Below are positions 56,136 to 64,000 of a stretch of DNA of 64,000 nt, one piece after another (position 1 is the first letter of the stretch; the number at the start of each line of letters is the position of its first letter). The translations under genes were made by a program, and so were the position numbers. The notes below the pieces were generated by a model. It saw only the letters and a list, made by a program, of their open reading frames with translations, ran no database searches and was not told the DNA's origin. Origin of the DNA: Apium graveolens (lineage: Eukaryota; Streptophyta; Magnoliopsida; Apiales; Apiaceae); contig NC_133650.1 of assembly GCF_009905375.1 (NCBI RefSeq), forward strand, positions 141,787,135 through 141,851,134, written 5' to 3'.

Positions 56136-56746
56136 TGTTAGGTCACACACACTGTAGAGGGGGTGAATACAGTGTAAAATACAATCAAATCGAACTTTTA
56201 ATATTTCAAGTAACAGAAAACAAACTTTATTGAAACAATAAACTTTGTTACAGTATGGAACTGTTACCTCTCAGTGATGAATAAATATCACGAGAGCTGC
56301 TAGGGTTACAATAAATAATCTTCTCGAATATGATAACACTTATAGTGTAAACCATATGTCTGTGTTTATATACTACACAGTTACAAGATAATCGCTAATT
56401 GATATGGAATATAATTCTGCTTCCTAAAATATATCAATCAGATATCTTTTCTTCCAAGTATTCTATTCTTCATAGAATTCCTTCTTCATGCATATCTCTT
56501 CTTATATTTATCTCGATCTTCTTTCCTTTAATCAGCTACTGTCCTTATCTGAACGCCTTCAGCACTTAAGTTCTGATATCCATCTTCTGATGATTATCTC
56601 CTGATAATATAAGTACTGATATCCTTAAGTCCTGACTTCCAGTATAAGTACTGATTTCCAGTTAAGTAGTGATTTGTCCTGTTAAGTAAGATCTGAAAAC
56701 TAAACATAAATCATATTAGCCATGACATTATCAAATATATCTAACA
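56136..56746 (-). repeat. 3' LTR of element B (611 bp)
   Basis: On the minus strand it starts TGTTAGATATATTTG and ends GTGACCTAACA, as in A. The U3 motif ATCAGTACTTA and its variants recur (56560-56690, reversed). A TATA box is at 56365-56372. Confidence 0.92.
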
Positions 56747-56760
56747 ATCTCCCCCAACTT
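56747..56760 (-). promoter_or_regulatory. Polypurine tract of element B
   Basis: AAGTTGGGGGAGAT on the minus strand, identical to that of A. Confidence 0.9.
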
Positions 56761-56950
56761 GTAAATTAGCAAAATATACAAGTTTAACAGATATTTGATG
56801 ATGTCAAAAACATTAAGTACAAATGCATGAGAATTAGACTAGATAACTACAACTTACAGTCCTTAAAGCTTTACCAACATTTAACTTCTGATAACAGCTT
56901 CAGTCTGTACAAATATCAGAATTCAATCAGTTGTAGATCTTGACTTGGCT

Positions 56951-59900
56951 TCATCTTCTGATCTCTCTGATGTCAGGAGTTGTTCTGAGATAGTTCTTCA
57001 ACAAACATCTCTCAGCATATCTAAGTTCATCAATCATCCTCCTTTTAGCATCTTTAAGCTCTGCAGTATCTTCACCAATTTGAAAGATTGCAGCCCTGAG
57101 ATCATTAATCTTTGCTTTTCTTATATCCTGATCTAGTCTGATCAAATAAGCTTTATCAGACTTAAGATTGAATTCCACAGCCCTGTACCCTAGAAAGGTA
57201 GTTATAATTTTAGCAGTGTTGGGCTTCATTTCAACTATATCATCCTTGTGATCTCTGTACTTTGTAACATATGTGCTGTCAGACTTAACAGAATAAAGCC
57301 TTTTCTGTCTCTGAATCTGATCCTTCAAATAGTTTGCAGCACTTCCTGTCAATCTGTCATCCACTTGAAGTAAGAATAGTACATGCTCCAGTTCTTCAAA
57401 ATACTTCAATGGAATGGCATTTTGCCTTATATGATAAACCCTACCATCTGTCATGAAGTACAACAAGATGTGTTCTTTCAAGTAGGTATGGTAAACCATT
57501 TGTAAAGATTCTAGTTGATTCAATCTCTCAGGAGTTGCACCAATACCTGGTTCACTCAAGGAAGTTGGATCATTGGTAGTGTTCTGTATTCTTCTTTCAT
57601 CAGCACTTCCCGATCCAGTTTTATCTCTTGCTTCCTTTCCGGTAACTACTCTTGCTTCAAAACCACTTGCATCAGTCTTCAAAGGTTGAGTCTGTTTTGC
57701 TTTAGTGAATCCTGGTAGGAGTGTCTTTGGTCTATCTTCTGATTTCAAGTTAACTTGAGCTGTGTCAGAGGTTACTTGCTTCTTTTGAATATCAGAACTT
57801 ACAGTTTCTTGACTCTGAACAACTTGAGCCATGTCGGAGGTAATTTTAAGAACTTTTCTTGAAGTCAGAGCAAGATCATCCTTTTCATCAGTGATTTCTT
57901 CATTCTCAGGAGGCACATAAACCTTGATAGGTTCACCAACCTTTTCTTTACCCTTGGATCTTGGATCTATCTGCGGTTGTGATTTAGCCAATATTGCTTC
58001 AGTATGTGTCCTTTCTTTGATCACAATGCCTTTGAGTTTTGGAAGTGGCTTTTTACCAGAAGCTTCAGATTTAGATGTGACTTTCTCTGATTTAAGTCTA
58101 GCTTCTTCTTCCATTAAACTCTCCAAGTCCATTCCTGGATTTTCCTGAAGAAATAACTGTCTTGACATTTCTTCATCAAGATCTAAAAGTTCATCAGAAC
58201 TTATCCTTTTACCAGTAGCAGAACTAATTCTTTTCACAGTATCAGAACTTGTCCTATGACTTGTGATTTCAGCTTTTCTTGATGTGAATCCTCTACCTTG
58301 ACTATGACCTCTACCCATTCCAGAGTTTTCTTGATCATCCTTTTCATCATCCTTCCCTTTCAGTGTCTTGTCAGTCTTGCATTTGGACTTAATTACTTTC
58401 TCCCCCTTTTTGGCATTAGCAGGTAGTAGAAGAGAGACAAGCAATTCCACTGAGGCTTGGATTTCATTAAGTTGTGATTGCTGAGAAGCTTGATTTTTCA
58501 GAATATCATCAATCTGAGCTTGTTGAGTATCTTGAGTCTTCTCAATATAAGCAATCCTGTCAAAGGTAGGTTGGAAAAACTTTTTCTTATCAATCTTTTG
58601 AACTTGTTCCTGTTTGATAAATTCTTCCTGAATCTTGTATAGCTCTGCATGAGTAGTTGAATGAAGACCTTGTAGATGTTTAGTACTCAATGCAGTGACT
58701 ATAAGCTGTGTTTTGGAATCATCAGAATTTAACATTTCATCAGCTTTTGTCAAGTGCTCAGCAAGATGCTTTGCAGTTGGAACACAGGAAATGAGTTCCA
58801 TTCCCTAGTCCACTCCTGTCCGGCAGGAGTTTCACTCCAAGGCACTGGTGCTTCTCTGGTAACAAACTTCTTAACAAGTTCAGACTTAAGAATAGTTTGT
58901 TGAGGAGCATGTCCTGAAGGACCTGCTTCATCAGCATCTGCATTTGGAGCAGCATCACCAGTATCTCCAGCATTTGCAGCATCAGAACTTACAGAATCAG
59001 TATCTTCTGATAAAACAACAGTGTGAGTAGCAATGGAGGCTTCAGCATCCTCTAATTGCTGATCTGGTTCTAAGTTCTGATCAACAGCCATATCCTGATG
59101 CTCACCTAAATTCGGATCATCAGCATCTAGATGCAGAGAAGGTGTAGTAGATAACTCTGAAGTTTGAACAGCATCAGTAACATGTGTTGTTGAAGGATTA
59201 GTTGTTGTTGGAGCTTCTAATAGAATTACTTCAGGCACAACCATGTTTTGAACATCAATATCAGCACTTGTGCCTGGATCAACAGGAGATACAAATGGTG
59301 TGTTGACCTTTTCAGAAACAGCTTCCTGAGATGGAGTTGATGAAGAAGAAGTGACTTTAGCAAATTCCTTTTCTTGTGAGATCAGAGATTCCTGATCCCC
59401 TTCCTAAGTTGCTGCTTCTTCATCATCTGAAACAGGTCTTTTTGCCCTCTGTTTCTTGTATCTCTTTATAGATTTGGATTCCTTGGGAGTGTCAGGATCT
59501 GTCATTCTTCTAAGCCTCTTGAGAAGCCTAGATCCCCCAAATCCAGAATCCTTCTGAGAAGTCACTTTCTCAGCTTATTTAACAACAGGTTCTGAAGAAG
59601 GAACCTGTTCCTCAGTATCAGATTCATCTCTCAAAGCAATCTTCCTTTTCTTTTGAGGTGTTTGAGGAACAGTCTTTGTCCTCTTAGGTTTGGAAGATGA
59701 AGGCTTCACAGTAGGTGCTGAGGATGAGGGTTGAAAGGTCTGTGAAGTGGAGAGATAGGATTTGATATATTGCCTAAGGGTTGGTTGAGTAGAATGAGTG
59801 GTAGGTGCTGATGGTTGTTGTGGTGTTTGGATGGTTGTTGTTGGTTGGACATCAGAATAAACAGATCTATAAGTATCAGGATCAGCATTTACTAAGATCT

Positions 59901-60675
59901 GTTTTACAGACTGAGGAATCTGTAAAGGTCTAACCACTGATTTCTTAGTGTCAGCATTTATCAGGTCATTAAAGTAACGTTCTGCAACCTTAAAAGGTGG
60001 AGTTGAGGAAATGACTAATTGAGGTTCATCAGTACAAAAAGTATATATAAGTTGACAGAATCTAGCAAAGTAAACAACATTCCTATCCTCTGTCATCCTA
60101 TCCCCAATAAAACCAATTATAGCAGTTGCAAAATCAAAATGAGTTTGGTTTATAATTGCATACCCGATGTGCTGACTCATAATAGGAATAGCATCAAAAT
60201 TTGAACACTTATTCCCAAAAGCTTTAGTGATGCAGTCGAAGAAGAAGCTCCATTCTCTTCTGATATGAGCCCGTTTCAACTGCCCAAGTTTTGCCAAACT
60301 CTGTTCATACCCCAAATTGGCCATTAACTCCTGAAGAGCTTATTCCTCTGGAATTGAAAAGGTACATCCTTCTGGGAGATGTAGAGCCTTGCGTATTGTA
60401 CCAGGAGTGACTGCATATGAAGAATCACCCACTTCGAAAACAATACTAGGAATACCATGTGTACCACCATTATCAAAGTGCCCAGTCCGCCAAAACGTCA
60501 GAACTTGTTGGCTTGAAAAGACTGAAGGCTGGGTCAATGCATACCCAATTTCACTATATGCAAGAAGATCTTGCACAAAATGCAGTTCAGATGGAGCTTC
60601 AGCATGATCAAGAATTGCAGCATAGTTATTTGGAACAAACTTAGCTCCATCAATGATTAAATCCTTAGGTGCCAT
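56951..60675 (-). pseudogene. Large env-like ORF of element B
   Basis: It starts MAPKDLIIDGAKFVPNN at 60675 and is close to copy A throughout. A TAA follows after SIPEE near 60340, where A has Ser. A second stop is at 59575-59577, a third near 59403 (T-stop-EGD, where A reads KEGD), and a frameshift lies near 58800. The last open part (58801-56951, 616 codons) holds the coiled-coil stretch (EKTQDTQQAQIDDILKNQ), the ISSDELLDLDEEMSRQL region and the conserved end TPDIREIRR. Comparison with A shows that most breaks are private to each copy, so their common ancestor was open throughout. No signal peptide or membrane segment is evident. Confidence 0.82.
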
Positions 60676-61391
60676 GTGAAAATTGAGATTTAAGAGTGCC
60701 TGTTAGGTGTTTGATAAAATGTCTGTATGAAAAACCAACATTAGAAGAAGAAGGAGAGTAAAAGCAAGTAGAGAGAAAAAGTATGAAGGGAAATAAAAGA
60801 TTAAAAAATCCTCTCTCGCTCTTATTTATACTCTGAAAAAAAATGTTACCGTTGGACACCTGTCAGACATGCAGTAATAACGGATAGTTACTGGGCTCGA
60901 GAAAACAGTAATCATTACTTACGCACTTGCCATTTTTCAAGGAAAAATCGTTCCACTTACCTAGATATTCCATTAATCAAGGTGAAACAGTTTTAATTAA
61001 AAATTGAAACCATTCCTACTTATTTAATTATTTTTCACTGCAACATTAATATTCTGAAAATAAATCAAGTGAAAATGACCAAAATAAATCAGATGAGTAA
61101 GTATTGATAAAGTAAAATCAGAACTTAAATTAAAACAGAATTTATATGGTCATCAGAATATGAATATTTATCAGGATTTATCAATGCATTACAAAATATC
61201 TCAAAGACAAAATCTTGAAACAAAAACAAATTTCATTAATATATCAAGAGAATACATTCATGAAATTGAAATTACATCAGAATTTATACAAGATTTCCCT
61301 AAGCTGTTAAACCTAACATCAACAGCCTTAGTCCTAGCTCAAGAAGCAGGGCAAGGCTGATGATGAAGAAAAATAGGAAGAAGAAAATAAA
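60676..61391 (-). other. Spacer between small ORF and env-like ORF, element B
   Basis: Counterpart of 4087-4774 in A. Non-coding, AT-rich, with a purine run on the plus strand (about 60745-60795) corresponding to the pyrimidine-rich leader in A. Confidence 0.5.
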
Positions 61392-61601
61392 TCATTTCTT
61401 CTTCCTACTCTCGACAAACAGAATGGCGAGTCGAATGATTCGCTCTTGCTGGCGGAGAGCTTCCAACCTTTCCTCCTCCTGTGGGACATAGTCCGATATC
61501 TCATCAGGAATGGCAGTGACGTGCCATTCCTGCTGCCAATCGGCACAGCTCAGCTCCATGTTGAAGGTTTCGTAGTTCAAAAACATATTGTATCTGACCA
61601 T
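61392..61601 (-). CDS. Small conserved retroelement ORF (element B copy, intact)
   Basis: The ATG at 61601 opens 69 codons ending in TGA at 61392-61394. The protein starts MVRYNMFLNYETF, contains ELSCADWQQEWHV, and ends with the charged RLAILFVESRKKK. The broken copy in A (3811-4086) is similar throughout, with several substitutions that change residues conservatively (TTIPEEI versus TAIPDEI), suggesting past protein-level constraint. The ORF lies between pol and the env-like ORF, behind a TATA-like sequence at 61677-61688. I do not know a protein of this kind. It may be an accessory protein or a peptide controlling translation of the env-like ORF. Confidence 0.6.
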   Translation of the reverse strand: MVRYNMFLNYETFNMELSCADWQQEWHVTAIPDEISDYVPQEEERLEALRQQERIIRLAILFVESRKKK

Positions 61602-63037
61602 GGTGTTTTTGATAGAAAAAGTATGAAGATGAGTTTGTGAGAAAAGATTTGATGGGAAGGCTGAAGTGAAGTGGTTGCTTATATAGGCAGGAGAATGCCA
61701 GGACACGCAAAGAAATTTAATGCTGACAGGTAGAATTAATTTTACCTCGTCTCCCCAGACTTGGAAAAAGAAAAACATTCATTGGAAAAGGAAAACATGA
61801 TTTAATGCACACAAGAAGCAAGTAAAAGTTGACTGTTCAAGTACGAGTACCACTAACCCTAACCACAGTGACTATTAATCTTCCACTTCAACATATTCAG
61901 GTTTAAACCGAGACTGTTTCCAAATTTATCCATAAATAAGTCAAGTAAAGAATTAGACTGTAATATCAGAACTTAGACTTATATAAGAACTTAACAGTCA
62001 TCAGAACATAATTTCTTAACTCGAAAAAGAAATGCCTATCTTAGTAAGTCCTCTCACAAATTTTGATTTATATTCTTCAGAACTTAATCATCAGAATATG
62101 TAATCAGAACGTGTCCTCAGAATTTGTGCAATGTGACACAATGACTGTTCATCTAAAATAACATAGATCACCACAGTAATTTTCGTCATTCATATGGAGT
62201 GATTAGTGTGTGCATTAAGCTAAATATTAGACAAAGAATAAAGTCTGATTCACTTTAGTACATCTTAGAAATAAGGCATAACTAAAACTTTGCTAAAGAG
62301 TTGTCATTATCCTGAAACCTACTGATGAATGAGTTCATGCTTGAGTCCACCTCAACTATTATGTGCTAATTTTGTGCATCTTTTTAAATTCCTTTTTACA
62401 GTGGCTTCTCAGTGTAAGTGCGTCACGACCGCTTATCAGAATTTATGCTATTATCAGAGTATTTCTCCAGTAATCATAGAGTGTGAAAAGTCACCAAGAA
62501 AATATTTTACTTGCTTTTCTGATGCATATTACTTAATACCAGCAATGCACTTGGGTCTTCCCTTCCACATTTTTACTCTAGATCTCAAAGGAGTACCTGA
62601 TTTTTAATCCTTGATTCTTTTGCTTTTTCTTTTGATAAGTGAGGTTTATCAGCACTTAGTACATTCAACAGATTTACTAGCATCAGAACTTAACAGATGG
62701 GTAGCATTATTCTAGTTTGTGACTTAGTAATAAGATAGACAAAGTAAACTCAACTAAGCTCAATTATCAGAATTTGCTTGTGTCATTAGATGTCCACAGA
62801 AATAATTACTTCTTACATGGGATCCCTTATTTATTGAAAACTACTGGGTTAACATCTAGCACAGTTATCCTCATAGGATTGAATAGTTACTTAAACAGAC
62901 ATATCACTTATCAGAGTTTAGAAACATATATCAGACAACAGTCAGTACTTAAACACATTTGTCAATTAAGCACAGAATACACAAAGAGATTAAATTCTGT
63001 AAATAATGATCATAAAGTCTGATATAACAGAACAAAA
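61602..63037 (-). other. Spacer between pol and small ORF, element B
   Basis: Counterpart of 2381-3810 in A. It has the same motif-rich character (TCAGAACTTA and variants) and no convincing coding region. The 92-codon open frame at 62329-62607 on the other strand is not conserved in A as a frame. Confidence 0.55.
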
Positions 63038-64000
63038 CTAAGCAGATTTAGAGAAAGAACCTGAAACCATTCCAAGTTCATTTACCAATCTTGTAAAAGT
63101 GACTTCACACAATGGTTTTATGAAGATATCTGCTAGTTGTTGATCTGTTGGAACAAAGTGCAATTCCACTGTACCTTCATCCACATGTTCCCTTATGAAG
63201 TGGTACCTGATGCTGATGTGCTTTGTCATAGAGTGTTGAACTAGATTACCTGTCATAGCAATAACACTTTGATTATCACAGTAAATAGAGATTTTGAAAT
63301 ATGTTAACCCATAATCCAGTAACTGATTCTTCATCCAAAGAATCTGTGCACAACAACTTCCTGCAGCAATATACTCTGCTTCTGCAGTTGATGTGGAAAT
63401 TAACTTTTGTTTCTTGCTGAACCAAGAAACCAATCTGCCTCCAAGAAATTGGCAGCTTCCACTTGTGCTTTTCCTGTCAATTTTGCAACCTGCAAAATCT
63501 GCATCTGAGTAACCTATTAGTTTAAAATCTGATTCTCTAGGATACCACAATCCCAGATCAGCTGTTCCTTTAAGATACTTGAAAATTCTTTTCACAGCTG
63601 TTAAGTGAGGTTCTCTTGGATCTGCTTGAAATCTTGCACAAAGACAGGTAGCATATATGATATCAGCTCTACTAGCAGTCAGATAGAGTAGAGAGCCAAT
63701 CATACCTCTGTAATCAGTAATATCTACTGATTTACCAGTATCCTTATCCAGTTTTGTTGCAGTGGCCATGGGAGTGGATGCACTTGAACAATCTTGCATT
63801 CCAAATTTCTTCAGCAAGTTTCTGGTGTACTTAGTTTGACAAATAAAAGTGCCTTCTTCATTCTGCTTGACTTGAAGGCCCAGAAAATAGCTAAGTTCCC
63901 CCATCATACTCATCTGATACCTTGACTGCACCAGTTTGGCAAACTTCTTACAAAGTCTGTCATTTGTAGACCCAAAAATGATATCATCAACATAAATCTG
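63038..64000 (-). CDS. pol: copia pol: RT end and RNase H (element B, partial)
   Basis: The minus strand is open from the right edge to a TAG at 63038. It begins inside the RT catalytic region ([13 protein letters not shown] at the edge) and continues with [17 protein letters not shown]. The RNase H part reads [25 protein letters not shown] and [20 protein letters not shown], ending SFSKSA as in A. At the tail A has [10 protein letters not shown] and B has FIKPLCEVTF. No stop or frameshift is visible in this part, so the polyprotein may be intact further upstream. It makes cDNA from element RNA. Confidence 0.9.
   Translation of the reverse strand, partial: QIYVDDIIFGSTNDRLCKKFAKLVQSRYQMSMMGELSYFLGLQVKQNEEGTFICQTKYTRNLLKKFGMQDCSSASTPMATATKLDKDTGKSVDITDYRGMIGSLLYLTASRADIIYATCLCARFQADPREPHLTAVKRIFKYLKGTADLGLWYPRESDFKLIGYSDADFAGCKIDRKSTSGSCQFLGGRLVSWFSKKQKLISTSTAEAEYIAAGSCCAQILWMKNQLLDYGLTYFKISIYCDNQSVIAMTGNLVQHSMTKHISIRYHFIREHVDEGTVELHFVPTDQQLADIFIKPLCEVTFTRLVNELGMVSGSFSKSA

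Larger units (their letters stand above)
56136..64000 (-). mobile_element. SIRE-like element B, second copy of family A (5' end outside)
   Basis: A minus-strand copy with the same order as element A: pol (to 63038), spacer, small ORF, spacer, env-like ORF, polypurine tract and 3' LTR. It interrupts element C directly upstream of the C env-like ORF; the flanking bases 56131-56135 are GAAAT. Compared with A it has an intact small ORF and no stop in visible pol, but a more damaged env-like ORF. Confidence 0.9.

Noticed and set aside
62329..62607. 92-codon plus-strand frame in the spacer of element B
   Set aside because: The corresponding spacer of element A does not keep this frame, so it is probably incidental.
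1..64000. tRNA, rRNA or snRNA genes
   Set aside because: I looked for typical A/B-box and cloverleaf patterns and for conserved rRNA stretches and saw none; only tRNA-complementary PBS sequences are present.

Overview
The window is nuclear plant DNA, almost certainly from a eudicot. It consists almost entirely of nested LTR retrotransposons, and I see no intact host protein-coding gene, rRNA or tRNA gene. The evidence is Ty1/copia and Ty3/gypsy gag, protease, RT, RNase H and integrase sequences, LTRs bounded by TG..CA, polypurine tracts, primer-binding sites, 5-bp target-site duplications and AT-rich composition. A carrot-family genome is a guess I cannot test here.

Left part (1-20905). A SIRE/Maximus-like copia element (A, plus strand) enters from the left edge. 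It holds the end of pol, a spacer with a small conserved ORF, a large env-like ORF, a polypurine tract and the 3' LTR (8707-9320). It sits in a fragment of gypsy LTR (9321-10041). That fragment interrupts an older, decayed relative (D, 10042-12395). D in turn interrupts a chromovirus (Tekay-like gypsy) integrase plus chromodomain (12396-13372). This is followed by an LTR that is itself split by a 4.2-kb solo LTR (13870-18094) and then by a PBS and a broken gag (20129-20905).

Middle part (20906-26899). This is mixed unassigned sequence. It has a short NF-YC-like gene fragment, a roughly 300-bp repeat present twice with a faint OB-fold/RPA-like reading, and a second solo LTR (22305-25845).

Right part (26900-64000). 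A minus-strand copia element (26900-28148 plus 49087-50236) was split by a 21-kb Athila-type gypsy element (28149-49086). The Athila carries a third solo LTR (32333-36185, minus) and a complete, young, Angela-like copia element (39036-46520, minus). The Angela-like element has near-identical LTRs, an uninterrupted gag and a gutted pol. Its leader contains two arrays of RNA-hairpin-like inverted repeats. From 50237 onward there is a diverged SIRE-like element (C, minus) with a decayed env-like ORF. It is interrupted at 56136 by a second copy of the A family (B, minus), which runs off the right edge.

The most interesting items are the two leader hairpin arrays in the Angela-like element (one has different stems but a constant apical motif), the small ORF conserved between A and B, the family-specific short motifs shared between LTRs and coding sequence, and the gag-only character of the young Angela-like element. 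All boundaries, translations and difference counts were read by eye; no database search was possible.
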